DNA of 64,000 nt, taken from the NCBI GenBank assembly GCA_900618795.1, contig UYJD01000002.1, forward strand, positions 487,150-551,149, in the 5' to 3' direction. This document shows positions 9,954-20,780 of this stretch, piece after piece. Origin of the DNA: Cyanodermella asteris. Lineage: Eukaryota; Ascomycota; Lecanoromycetes; Ostropales; Stictidaceae. The translations under genes were made by a program, and so were the position numbers. The notes beneath the pieces are model-generated. The model saw nothing but the letters and a program-made list of their open reading frames with translations. It was not told the origin of the DNA and did not search any database. Each line of letters begins with the position of its first letter. Within the stretch, counting starts at the first letter, position 1.

Positions 9954-12043
9954 ATGGCGATCGGCCTTCTTCAGCTTCCGGATGAGCTCATACTGACCGT
10001 CCTCGCTCTGGTCGGTCTCGTCAAACCCGGCACTCTAGAGATGCATGCTGATATGGAGAGAGGTCAAACGCACAGATCTGAAGGCGCTCCGGCTAGTCTG
10101 CCGCCACGTCGGTGCACTCACCGAGCCCCGACTTTTCGACAAGCTCGTGACGCCGCCGCTCGAGGCAGGCACTCCCTTTGACGAGTTTTGGGTGGTCGAG
10201 GTGGAGAATTCCGTTCCGTGGGCACAGCTACGGCACGTCCGGGAGGTGGCTCTCGGTGTCTCGTTGGATCGGGAGGGTCTACCTACCTACGGCCTGGGGG
10301 TCCCGGATCCATCGGTCGAGCAGGACTTGGTCAGACAGTTGCGATGCATCGCCAATCTGTTCACTCTGGTGTGGCCACGGCTCGATCCAACCAGACTCGT
10401 CCGAATCGCATCATTGTGCGGGACGGGGGACGAAGCGACGGCGTTCTACATTGATGACTCCGTCCCGCAGGTCTCTTCGTCTGGCTTGTCCAGGCTGCGC
10501 TCTCTCGAGCTGATCTGTCATCCGAAACTCAACGACCTACCGGCAAAGTCATCGATTTGCAATGCCTGGAACTTGAATCGTCTGGAATCGTTGCAATGGC
10601 GGGGTCTAGTCCCTCGACAATATGCCCAATTCCAGCACTTGCTGATGGCTAATCGAACGACGCTGAAAAGGGTGTCTATCGAGACATGTTCGTACACCGA
10701 CCCTGCACGGTTCGCACAGACAACGCGTGGTCGGTCTGCGCCCAGCGCCCGAACCTTGACTCTTAATTCTCCTACAGCTTTTCCGGTTCTCGAGAGTCTT
10801 TCGGTCTTGGGCAGCTGGCAGTGGGGGACGAGACCGATCTTTCCGGGTGGATCCTCGGAACATGGGAATGTCCTCGGAAATTTAAGGTCTTTGAAACTGC
10901 GTGACTTCGCCGGAGGGCTCTACGTCGGAGATCGGGTCGAAGAAGATATCGACAGGTGGTCGAAGCTGATCTCTTTGGAGCTGACCTATGTCCGCTGGTA
11001 TTCCGTACTCTCCCCTTTCGACCTCTTCGAGATCATGGCAGCCAGTCCCGTTCTCCGCGACTGTTTCATCTCAATCTGGGATGCGCCTCTCGGACAAGGT
11101 AGCAGGCTTGGCGGTTCTCTACGCCCACGCTGGTCTTTCTTGACATCGATTCGATCCTGCGCCCTGAAACGCTTGGTCCTGGAGGGAGTGTCTCTACGGG
11201 TGCTCAGAAAAGAATACACGCAAATGAGCAGTCCACTATCCGGCCAGACCACCCCCGACAACGTTCTAGACATCCCAACGGTCACGAAGAAAGTCCTCGA
11301 AGCGGACGTTGAGTGCCTGGGCATCTCATTTGACTTGCGGGAAATTCACAACTTTGTAAGTACTATATACTCTCCCCCAGTCCATGGCAACGGTCACTCA
11401 TCGACAAAACACACAGGCCGCATCCCTGCATTCCCTCGCCCGATCGACGTCGAACCTGAAGCTTCTGCACATACGGTGGCCGGGTCTGCTACAAAGACAC
11501 GCGCCCAACGCCTGGAACTCAAGCTCCGTCTTCGACTGGCCCCCCGACTGCACGTGGTTCCGCCACATCAACGGCTTCAGCGAGCGCGCCGAGGCCACGA
11601 TCCACATCTTCAACATCCCGCTCGCCTACAGCACGGACAAGATCCCGCACGACCTGCAGAAGATCGTCCACTGGGCCTTTGGACCGACCGGCTTCTCGGG
11701 CCTGCAAGTCATTGCCTTTGGGGACTTTGGATCGGCCGACGGGGAATGGCGGGACTCGGGCGCATTCTTCTGCAGGAACGACGCCGGGGAGCCGTGGGAG
11801 GCTTCCGACCGGTTCCAGGCGATGGGCTTGTCTCTGAGTGTCCACCCCAATTTTCGGCTTGTGAGACAGCAGGATTGGCGGTGTCGGGAGCTCATCGATG
11901 AGAACATGGACTTTCTTACCGCCTGTCCTTGCAAGAGTTCATTAGAGGAAGCACACCGGCAACCATCGATGGGAGCATTGCAGGCGAGCGATTATCGATT
12001 TCAGATCATTGATGACGAGCAGGAGCAAGGCGTCACAACTTGA
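9954..12043 (+). CDS. F-box protein with large uncharacterised C-terminal region (three exons)
   Basis: Probable substrate adaptor of an SCF ubiquitin ligase. Exon 1 begins MAIGLLQLPDELILTVLAL (first half of the F-box). Exon 2 supplies the second half (RTDLKALRLVCRHV) in another frame, so an intron of about 46-52 bp must join them. Two donors work: 10011 (GTCGGT, acceptor after 10062, phase 0) or 10015 (GTCTCG, acceptor after 10060, phase 1), with a CTGAT branch site at about 10048. Intron 2 is clear: GTAAGT at 11356 to CAG at 11416, joining EIHNF to AASLHSLARS. About 658-660 residues. The rest of the protein has weak leucine-rich periodicity typical of fungal F-box proteins of unknown substrate. 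It converges on the MFS gene with a 255 bp gap. Confidence 0.82.
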
Positions 12044-12298
12044 CACGAAACTCTTCGCTTGCCATCCAGCACTCATCTGCTCTCGCCAGCTCCCGAGTTG
12101 ATGCGATGTTCGACACAGACATGCGGCATCTTACTCGGGAAAAAAAAAACACAATTTCAGTGTTTGGTGAACTCATGAATTCGTAATCTAGATCGACGCT
12201 ATGCGAGTGGGGTGTCGGTATCCTTCGGAGAAGGTAAAGACCTGAATGTCCACCGCCTGGTGTCGCTGCGCCACCGATTGATAGAATCCTTATGGGAC

Positions 12299-14044
12299 CT
12301 ATAGGAGCGCTTCTTGCCTTTCGTCCTCGCGTTCCGAGGCTTCAAGAGCTTTTGTATCGAAAAATATGCCTGTTCTCAAGAACAGACTGCAGACGAAAGC
12401 AACGCCGAAACAGCCGGCCAAGACGACAAAGACCGTTGCGGGCATATGCACCTTGACGGTCCGCGCATAGATGAAGTTGAAAACAGCAGGTGTGACTACT
12501 CGCGCCAACGCGTGCAACAACCCAGTCGCACCTAGCAATTGACCCACTTTCGAAGGCGGCACATGCTTTGTAAGAGAGGATTGCAGTGTTGGGGAGCCGA
12601 CGCCACCGATGCTAGCAATCACGCCGGCCGCGATGATCCAGGCACCGGTCGGAGCAAGCGCATATCCAATAAATCCAAGTGTGTCGAACACGACGGATAC
12701 CCGGATCAGGGTGAGATCAAGGGTGTCGCAGCCAGCCTCGCGGTGCTTCATCGAGTTCTGGTTGCCTCGAACCAGTCGCGTCACAACCGGCAATACAACC
12801 AAAATGCAGAGTACCCGAGAGACGTTGACGATCGAGACGAACTTGGTCGTCTCCGGCGTATCCCAATTAAAGACGTGACCCACGAACAGGATGAGGACGC
12901 TGACTGCTCCCATGGCCGTGCCAAACATGATCGTATCAATAGCGGCGAGAATGACAAGATTCCTGCGTAGACTCGGGGATGTACCCGGTCCGGTGGGCCA
13001 GAGAATGCCGAGTGGCTCCAGGAGATTGACGTTGTGCTTCAAGAAAAATCTCTTGACAAACCACATTGATTGCGGATCCGCCTCTGCGACAGATGCCAGG
13101 AACGTGGCGGAACGAGCTTCTTGCACCTTGGTATATCTCTGCTGCGCCTCTTCCCGGCGCCTCTGGCTCAAAGATTCCGGCGCAAGAAGCAGGGAGCCGA
13201 GGTAGAAGACTTGGCATCCAAGGGCGATGTAGAAAACCACAATCAAGTCGCCAGTCCAGTCCACGATATAACCAGCCAACAGCGGGCCCACCGCGATACC
13301 CGTGAAGAGAGCTCCATGAAACCAGCCGAAGATAGTGGCCCTTTCTTCCGGGGGCGTCAAATCCGAGGCATATGCATGCGAGATTGCCAAGCCCGCAGTG
13401 AAGCTTCCACAAGCGCCGTCAATGGCATACGCCAACAGAAACCACCAAACGGAGAAAGTGCCACCGGTATAATAGATGGCCAAAATGAAAGCATCTTTCA
13501 CCAACATGCCCAGCGACGTAACGGCCAGCATCTTTAATCTTCCGTATCGATCCGACCAAGCGCCCAACAACGGACTGCTGATGGCGGATAACAAGCCGGC
13601 CAATACCTGCGCATACAATTGAAACATAGCGACCTGTGCCTGCACCTCCGTGTCGCTATTGCACACCTCCAAGTCCGTCCCCGGATCCACAATCTCCTGG
13701 CAAAGCAAGATCTTGATAACGTTCACCAAGGGTACCATTGTCGCTCCGTAGGTCATGGCCAACACCAGGAACGGGATGATCAGCCAGAGGACCGAGGGCG
13801 TTCGATACCAGGGCAGGCCGTCAAATTCCTCCGTCCCGTTCCATGCTGGCGGGGAGTGTTCCCGATCTGCTGCTCCTCCATCTCTTTCCCAGCTGGATCT
13901 TTCAGATGTTGTGGGAGCTCCGAGGAGAGGAGAGGTTTCACCGGCGGTACCCTCTGGAACGGTGGCTGAGGGGCTGATACATTGTCGGGGTTGCGATTGT
14001 TTGAGACGGGCGTCGGCCTTGAGGGCCGTTCTAACGCCCTGCAT
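12299..14044 (-). CDS. Major facilitator superfamily transporter (SLC46/TetA-like DHA1 type)
   Basis: Proton-coupled membrane carrier of unknown substrate. The first ATG of the frame is at 14044 (MQGVRTALK), giving 581 residues without introns; the upstream part of the open frame has no ATG. A hydrophilic N-terminal region of about 80 residues includes an acidic/Ser-rich stretch and a SPLLG motif that often precedes fungal MFS domains. The first membrane helix starts near LWLIIPFLVLAMTYGA. MFS motif A appears as GAWSDRYGRLK (about residues 161-171) between TM2 and TM3, and about 12 helices follow. The arrangement, with a long TM1-TM2 loop (CQEIVDPGTDLEVC), resembles SLC46/proton-coupled folate transporter-like and tetracycline-resistance-like proteins. 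No cluster partner suggests the substrate. Confidence 0.9.
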   Translation of the reverse strand: MQGVRTALKADARLKQSQPRQCISPSATVPEGTAGETSPLLGAPTTSERSSWERDGGAADREHSPPAWNGTEEFDGLPWYRTPSVLWLIIPFLVLAMTYGATMVPLVNVIKILLCQEIVDPGTDLEVCNSDTEVQAQVAMFQLYAQVLAGLLSAISSPLLGAWSDRYGRLKMLAVTSLGMLVKDAFILAIYYTGGTFSVWWFLLAYAIDGACGSFTAGLAISHAYASDLTPPEERATIFGWFHGALFTGIAVGPLLAGYIVDWTGDLIVVFYIALGCQVFYLGSLLLAPESLSQRRREEAQQRYTKVQEARSATFLASVAEADPQSMWFVKRFFLKHNVNLLEPLGILWPTGPGTSPSLRRNLVILAAIDTIMFGTAMGAVSVLILFVGHVFNWDTPETTKFVSIVNVSRVLCILVVLPVVTRLVRGNQNSMKHREAGCDTLDLTLIRVSVVFDTLGFIGYALAPTGAWIIAAGVIASIGGVGSPTLQSSLTKHVPPSKVGQLLGATGLLHALARVVTPAVFNFIYARTVKVHMPATVFVVLAGCFGVAFVCSLFLRTGIFFDTKALEASEREDERQEALL

Positions 14045-15876
14045 GGCGAGGCTGGTGGTGCGGAGGGGGCTTGGTTTCACGTTCTCATGCTAATGCTTCG
14101 AGATTGCCCTGCGTGTGTCGAACGGGATCAAATGCGAAGACGAATAATGGTTGACGTTGCTGGCGTGTTGTGAATGCACTGCGTGCAAGGGTGGTGGTAT
14201 AGAGGCAGCCTGGTCAGATCATGACGAGGCACGAGACGATACTCAGGTGTGACAAGCTCGGCAATTGCCGAAGCAGAAGAAAGCGACGAGTGGAAGATCT
14301 TTATGAATGCCAGGAATGTAGAAGTAGATGACAGCAATGTTCAGTAAGTAATCAAGCACAAGGGGGAACGGTAGGCAGCAATTATTGCACCCTAGACTGA
14401 ACGGTCCTTGGAGTTGGAATCCCGGGGGCGGGAGTGAGGTGAGGACTAAAGCGCGTGGTGTCGTAATAGATGCGACTATCTGACCGGGATTATTGCTAAG
14501 CGGCAGCCGCACCCCCAAAGCACTGGGGAAAACGGCGGGCAGGTACGACGCAAAGACGCCCGCCGATTCGACCAAGTACTTACTTACTGCGGCCTTGCTG
14601 ATAAGCTTTTGATTTTTGGTCCCGAGCCCCTTGTTTTGCTGGATGCAGAACACATGCATTATTAGCTGCATGCATGTGGGGATTCGCTCCACACGTGTTC
14701 TGGCGGGATAACCTTGGATCATACCGGTCGCCTTCAACGGCAGCCAAAAGGCTCAACGCTTCAGCGACGATCACCCTGTGGTCCAGCAAATAGCTTTTGC
14801 CAACGGAATTTCCTAATCTCTCAACGTCACCATCTCATTTTCGTCATCGTCAATTTTCAGGCACCTGCTTGGCAGAACTCACGCTTTGGCATCGTGCATC
14901 GTGTATGTTCATCAGCCGTGCAAAAGTTTAAAGGTGAAGTCTGCCTATCCATTTGACGAGTCTATACCGTAACTGCGATGTCCCGGCCTGTGACAATGCC
15001 GGACAGGCTTTTACAGATGCAGCTCTATGCTATGAACTGAAAAACAAAACACGATCAGGCCTGACCTGCGCTACCGAACTTTGTTTGCCATCTCTGCCGC
15101 CTCGTATACTGGTCCATTTTCAACGATAGAGGTAGATACCTGTGGACGTCGTTGTTCGAGGCTCGACATGAGATCGCCCCCTAGACATCTCGCTTATGTC
15201 TCAAGACCACCTTCAATCCGCATCGGCAGCTGATCCCTGAGCCAATTGCTCGGTGGAGCGGTCCTCGCGCACCTTGGACCTGTGCCTTCGCCTCAATGTC
15301 ACTGACCTCGAATCCATGTTTATATCCAGCTTGCCGTAGTGAATAGATGACGCATAACGGCCTGCGTTCCGAAACCTATGGTCATTGCTCGTCCGCGAGG
15401 ACGACTTGAGTCTTTCTGTGCATCCTACTTTGCAACTTGCCAATGAACCCGGAAGGGCAAGAAAGCCCTCAGATATCCAATTGAATCTTGTTGCTGCGAG
15501 AGACATTCGACCACAGTCCCACCCACCCTTCGCACTATTTGACGCCACTGAGCAGCCTTGGTCAAGGGGACGTGTTAGTGGGAGAAAACACGTAACTCGG
15601 TGACCAGATTCCCGGATGCCGCTTTCGCTCGCGAGAGCTTACCGACTGTGGAAACCATCATGTACCGGATGCCCTGCCAGGATGTGAATGCAGTACGCTG
15701 TCGGAGCCCCATTGCTGGAATTCGTGACCGACGCCATATAGCGGACTGCTGAAGTGCCGACGGGATTGGTAGAAAGCCGAATTCAGAGCAGGACAGAACC
15801 TGTCGCATTGGTGCATTGGCTCGTTCGGCTGGCCATCAACATTGCTAGAACTTCGCTTGTGAGCGAACGGCTGTAC
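14045..15876. other. Long spacer between MFS and nucleotidyltransferase genes, no gene seen
   Basis: About 1.8 kb. Short open frames exist on both strands (longest about 164 codons) but none begins well, shows a domain or continues across a plausible splice site. It must contain the promoter of the MFS gene and the 3' region of the next minus-strand gene. Confidence 0.5.
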
Positions 15877-18800
15877 CTATCCGCCTTTGCGTTCTCCCAG
15901 ATCCGATGGGATACTAATGCTGTTGTTTTTGCCTTTACCCTTCTTTTGTTTCCTCTTCGTCGCCTGTTGCCACCCGGACTTCTGTGCCTGCTGCTGAATC
16001 TGCGCTTGCGACGATGGCTCTGTGGAAGGAATCGAAATGCTGCTCGGTGCGCTGCCTTGGCGTGGCTTTGCACTGCTGGTCTCGGCCTTCGGCAACCCAT
16101 TTGCCCAAGGCGTACCATTCAGTTCGGCACGTGGAGTATTGGTCCGCGATGTTTCCGATACGGATGATGCCCGGCTGCTAGACGGCTGTGTGTTCCCGGC
16201 ACTTTGAGCAACGACAGCCGCGAAGGGCTGGCTAGTGAACATGGGACTGGCAGTCCTCGATCCTGACGTCAAGTTGGTCTGTTTGGTGGAGACCTGCTCG
16301 CTTTGCTGTTGTTGTTGCTGTATGACTGCCTGTCCGCTTAGTAATGACACTGCACGGGCATGGCTAGAACGACCCTGACCAACGGATATCGATTGCGTGT
16401 TGATGGTACGTGAAGTCGTCGGGGACGGTGTTCGAACCTCCCTGACCGGCGATAGTAGAGGGGCCGGCTTGAGACTCGAGAGCGTGCTTTTCGAGATACC
16501 ATTAGCGATGTGGGTTGCACTTTGCTTCGAAGTGGAGGCTTGCTGAGCTTGCTGTAGTGATCTGCTTTTCTCTTCTGGGGCGACAAGCACCGAGTCTGTG
16601 TCTATACCGAGGCCGCTGACAGATGCTGGATCGAACCACCCGACAGGAAGTTGGTTGTTCTGATGAGGAGCACGATGTGTTTTCGGACGATGCAGGTCAG
16701 AAGCACGCTCGGCGAAGGAGCGCAATGCTCGTGGTTCATGCTCTCCAAACTGGACGGTGTTACGGGGCGTAAGTACTTCAGCTACAGGATCCCCTTCCAA
16801 ATGCTGAGGCAAGTCCTCGGGCGCAAGAAATGGATCACGAGCAGGCGACGCGCTGTCGAAGACCGTATCATCAGCAGTCGCAGTCAAATCGCTGGACGCG
16901 GACTCGTAAAAAGAGCCCGGCCTTGATGAATGCGTGGCCTCAGGTGAATCTCCCGACCCATCAATTATGATAGGGCCACTGCCAACTGGAGTTGAGAGGG
17001 GAGCGGGAAGACTTCCAAATGTTCGGGTACCTGGCGTCTGTTGTGCGTGAGCTGGACGAGCACTTTGTGTACTATACGATCTGTCTCGGAAGTTCCCAGC
17101 TGCCGGCGATGGCGACCTGGACGTGCTCTGTAATCGATGTGCTTCCGAGGAATAAAAACGCTCCTGGTCTAGTAAACCGGGCGGTGCCATCATCATCGGA
17201 GCAGGATATTGGCGTCTGCTGTTATCGACGTAGTACCCCACGTATTCTTGACCCGGGTACTCCTCGCTCTGGTGACCATCAAGATGCAACGAGTCCAGCC
17301 TTGGGCTCGATATCGGTGTCTGAGCTGACTGCTTCAAGCTCTGGCGCTTGTTTGCCTGCATCCATTGCTGTTGGTACTGCTGCAACCCAGGGAATCCGGC
17401 AAGCGCATGGCCAACTTTATCATATGCATGTTGCTGGTGCCCACCGTTTGTTCTTTGGCTACTAGGCGGTTGTGAACGCGATCGTGCCATGTCTGCAGCT
17501 TCTGGCGTCAAAGGCCGCTGATTGTGGTTCCTTGGATCCACAGGGGCCAGCCGTCCCATGCCCAGTAAGGGCGAGGACGGATTCGTTGCCGTCGACCTGG
17601 ACGGTGCCACAGCAGGCGTCATAGAACCGGATCGATGAGGTTGAGGACCTTGCTGAGCAAAGTAAGCATTCTGCAGGCTGCGTGTGCTACCGAGCGGGGC
17701 GGAAAGCGGGCCTGGCTCGACATGAGAAGTTCTTCGTGTCTCTCGCAACGACTGAACCTGGCGCGGCGATGCTGACCCACCCATGTTCGGTAATTGGGCG
17801 ACCGTCGCGGCATGGGAGTGCGCAAGTACGTTCTGTTGCATCTGCAACTTGAAATACGCTTCTTGTTGTTGCAGCAGTTGCATCTGTTGGCTGAGCGACT
17901 CGTGAATAGACAAGGCGTTGTTGCGATCTGCGGCCCATACCTGCCCTCCAGGCCCATTTACTACGAGGTTTCCCTTATTCGACGCAGCTGCACTAGAGGC
18001 ACGTCGACCTGAGCCTCCAGCTGCTCGGTGCCTCGGCTTACCTCGACCAGAGCTTTCCGAGCTCCTGCTGGATCGATTTGTTTGTGACCGGCTCCTAGAC
18101 AATATTGGCAATGGCTGTGGCGTCGGTTTCTGCCAAAATGGAACTTCGACCGGAGGCCATTCGTACTGCTGGCAAAATTCGTCCAACTTGACCTCACAAA
18201 GCAAGTCATATGCCCTTCGAATTTCCAAGTGTACGCCGCGGAACGCTGTATCATCGACTGTGTTACCCAGATTTCGGTCGGTATTGAACGGTTCCTCAAC
18301 GCAAAGTCGATTATTGACCGAAGTCTGCCATTTCTTGTCGGACTTTTTCAGCAAACGCCCCTCGCGTATCGAGATGACGCTACTTTCGTGGTCAAATTCG
18401 TGGCCATAATATCGGAAAAAGCCAAAAAGAAGCTGTCCAATTGTCTCCTTGTTAGCCTGACCAAACTGGGACAGCGCTGCAACATCGTCGGCAAATGCAG
18501 ATCGCTTGCCGGTCGAGTCGAGAGTGCGTTGATGCGGGCGCTGTTGCAGACTGGGCAGGACCGGAGGCTTGCGCGATTGCAGATAATGGATAACCAGACA
18601 TATCCAGGTGTACGAGCTGAGAGTACCTCCAGTTCCTGCATCGTTCAATATTCTCTGCCGCGTCCAGTGCTTGATTACCATAGCCAAAGGACGTACTCGA
18701 GGATCAATTTGAACGTATGTTCGAATCATCCGCGTATTCTCCAGAGCATCCATGTTGTTGACATTCATGTCGCACGCCAGTTTGTACTCAGGGTCCCATG

Positions 18801-19608
18801 CCCGGACAATCGGAACCTTGGCCGTGGGGATACACACGATTCGCTCCATGCCACGACTGGCCAGACATTGAGCTAGGTTACAGACTCGACCAATTGTGGT
18901 GGGCGGTGCTGTAATGCAGATGTCAACGTCCGACTCGGTCGTACAAAGTAAATTTCCGCTGGAACCAAAGACATGTACTTTGATGCTATTCCCTGGCCAT
19001 TGCTCATTGAATATATTTTCCAGCTTCTCTTTAAACTTGGACCTCCGCTCTTCGCTTTCGGGTGTGGGTAATAAACGCTCGTACAGGCTTTGCATGTCCT
19101 TGGTTAAACGTTTTTCATCGTCTGCGGCCAGCTCTTCTTTGATCGGCGCCGTGGCTTTCTCCAAGGGGTCAAGGCCAATATTGTAGGGTATTCGTCTCCT
19201 AGAGCCTGCAGTAGGGGTCTCAAATTTACACCCCGATTGCTGAAAGAGGGTTCTTCCAGACGGCCGCACCCGACTGTCAGAGTCTGAGCGCACCGAACGC
19301 GGTGAGATCGTCCCATCATGCCTGACGCCACCGATCGGCGATGGAGTTCTGTGCTCATTGCTGCCGCGCCTAGCGTGAACTTGCGGTGTAGCAGGGACGC
19401 TGTTGGAATGAGACGACTGCGGCGGCGCACGTAGAGACGTCGGATGCGCGTCGACGTGGTCGAGGGTTGTCCCGGGGGATTTCGACTGGCTCGGTCTCGG
19501 AGAGATGGGTCGCTTCGTTGGGGATTTCGACCTCGGACGCACCATTCCACCTCTTCCCTGATCCTCGCCGGCTGACGTTGTCACCGGTGTCTTAGCACCG
19601 CTTGCCAT
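15877..19608 (-). CDS. Cid1/Trf-type noncanonical poly(A)/poly(U) polymerase with long disordered C-terminus
   Basis: Nucleotidyltransferase adding untemplated nucleotides to RNA 3' ends. The ATG at 19608 (MASGAKTPVT) gives 1,243 residues. After a Ser/Pro/Arg-rich N-terminus, the pol-beta core shows VHVFGSSGN and TESDVDICI near residues 215-230 (G-S and D-x-D), and a third aspartate in YKLACDMNVNN near 280. A central helical domain follows (VIKHWTRQR, TLSSYTWICLVIHYLQ). The PAP-associated domain is LLFGFFRYYGHEFD through IEEPFNTDRNLGNTV-type sequence (VEEPFNTDRNLGNTV here). The remaining ~750 residues are low complexity, rich in Q, S and P, with a short polyglutamine run, and end in a basic KRKQKKGKGKN. 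The frame stays open for about 80 codons upstream of the ATG without another ATG, so an additional 5' exon is possible. Whether it adds A or U is not decidable here. Confidence 0.88.
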   Translation of the reverse strand: MASGAKTPVTTSAGEDQGRGGMVRPRSKSPTKRPISPRPSQSKSPGTTLDHVDAHPTSLRAPPQSSHSNSVPATPQVHARRGSNEHRTPSPIGGVRHDGTISPRSVRSDSDSRVRPSGRTLFQQSGCKFETPTAGSRRRIPYNIGLDPLEKATAPIKEELAADDEKRLTKDMQSLYERLLPTPESEERRSKFKEKLENIFNEQWPGNSIKVHVFGSSGNLLCTTESDVDICITAPPTTIGRVCNLAQCLASRGMERIVCIPTAKVPIVRAWDPEYKLACDMNVNNMDALENTRMIRTYVQIDPRVRPLAMVIKHWTRQRILNDAGTGGTLSSYTWICLVIHYLQSRKPPVLPSLQQRPHQRTLDSTGKRSAFADDVAALSQFGQANKETIGQLLFGFFRYYGHEFDHESSVISIREGRLLKKSDKKWQTSVNNRLCVEEPFNTDRNLGNTVDDTAFRGVHLEIRRAYDLLCEVKLDEFCQQYEWPPVEVPFWQKPTPQPLPILSRSRSQTNRSSRSSESSGRGKPRHRAAGGSGRRASSAAASNKGNLVVNGPGGQVWAADRNNALSIHESLSQQMQLLQQQEAYFKLQMQQNVLAHSHAATVAQLPNMGGSASPRQVQSLRETRRTSHVEPGPLSAPLGSTRSLQNAYFAQQGPQPHRSGSMTPAVAPSRSTATNPSSPLLGMGRLAPVDPRNHNQRPLTPEAADMARSRSQPPSSQRTNGGHQQHAYDKVGHALAGFPGLQQYQQQWMQANKRQSLKQSAQTPISSPRLDSLHLDGHQSEEYPGQEYVGYYVDNSRRQYPAPMMMAPPGLLDQERFYSSEAHRLQSTSRSPSPAAGNFRDRSYSTQSARPAHAQQTPGTRTFGSLPAPLSTPVGSGPIIIDGSGDSPEATHSSRPGSFYESASSDLTATADDTVFDSASPARDPFLAPEDLPQHLEGDPVAEVLTPRNTVQFGEHEPRALRSFAERASDLHRPKTHRAPHQNNQLPVGWFDPASVSGLGIDTDSVLVAPEEKSRSLQQAQQASTSKQSATHIANGISKSTLSSLKPAPLLSPVREVRTPSPTTSRTINTQSISVGQGRSSHARAVSLLSGQAVIQQQQQQSEQVSTKQTNLTSGSRTASPMFTSQPFAAVVAQSAGNTQPSSSRASSVSETSRTNTPRAELNGTPWANGLPKAETSSAKPRQGSAPSSISIPSTEPSSQAQIQQQAQKSGWQQATKRKQKKGKGKNNSISIPSDLGERKGG

Positions 19609-20080
19609 GGCGTGCGTGGAAGGCCCATGGGTGTTGGGCTGGGGCGCTATCGCGGCCACGGCACCGGCCGTGTTGTGGGTAGACAGGGGAGCGTCGACTT
19701 GCGGGGCGCGAGACGACAGGGCGGAGGAGGCCAGGTTGGCCGAAGGGCGACGATTCGGAAGAGGAGGCGAGTCTTTGGGGCGAGGAATGGTGGAAAGGAC
19801 TTGCGGGCGCCGGTGGAGGGGGCAGAATGTGGTAGATGCTATGCAGAGTGATGATATTCAGGGACGAGTCGTGGACGATGGCAGAGCCGGTGCAGCAGGT
19901 AACGGCAAGAGAGGACGGGCGGAGCAGTGGGGAGCGTCGAGTGATCGTGCAGGGTCAGTTGAAGGGGAGAAGGGGCAGGTTGTGAGCGGGATAACTGGTG
20001 GCTACTACCGTGTGGAGGGTTGAGTGCTGAAGGTCAGAAAGGGCATGTAGGTAGTCTAAGGATTCCCTTTCCGGAGACAA

Positions 20081-20107
20081 GCGGCAGCGGCGGCGGCGGC
20101 GGCGGCT
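20081..20107. repeat. CGG trinucleotide microsatellite
   Basis: Run of GCGGCA then about six uninterrupted CGG units, ending GGCTG, about 470 bp upstream of the nucleotidyltransferase start codon. Confidence 0.85.
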
Positions 20108-20744
20108 GTGACTTCACAGGACGGCAACAGTGCAGGATGGAATAGGCACTGAATAATAAGGCACTCGATGCCAGCCAGCCCGCCCAGCTCACGCTCACGC
20201 TCACTGCCAGGACAAAGCCGGCAGAGTCGAGACGGGCCAGGATTAAGATACTCCTTTCGCCAGGGCACCCGCATGCAGCAGCACCAGCAGAGACACCGGA
20301 CACTTGGGGCCAAGGTGATAGCTACCACGACAACTGATTACCACGACAACTTCCCTCTTTTCAACACTGCGAGTCTGCCCGTAATACGACCAGGCTCATC
20401 AGCCTGCATCGGCATCTCACTCATGTCTCCTTTGTCCCACCGCCCGTTTCCTCCTGATGACAGGCCCCGATATTGCCCCCTTGAGCGTGCCCTTGCTGCT
20501 TACGGCCCAAAGTCTCATCTGCCCGGGGCATGGCCACTGCTACAATCTCCTGACTGCTTGCACGCCCGTTATTCAGGGCCGTCGAGCGCCCTGTTCGTAT
20601 TGCACGTGCTCACAACTATCGGCGAGGTGGCTGCTTTGCTTCGTCTCGTCGGGTAATAAACAGGTTGGCCCACCACCGACGGCAGACACGACTCACGCGA
20701 GTCACGAGCTGCGCCGACGTTGCGCCAGATGTCAAATGAATTCA

Positions 20745-20780
20745 CCTCCTCCTCCTCCTCCTCCTCCTCCTCCTCCTCCT
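20745..20780. repeat. (CCT)12 trinucleotide microsatellite
   Basis: Thirty-six bases of perfect CCT repeat outside any supported gene. On the opposite strand it reads AGG, so it would be a purine tract in a transcript of the polymerase gene's 5' region. Confidence 0.9.

Noticed and set aside
20168-20656. 162-codon plus-strand frame in the long spacer
   Set aside because: Irregular composition, no recognisable motif, no splice continuation, and it lies in the presumed 5' region of the polymerase gene.
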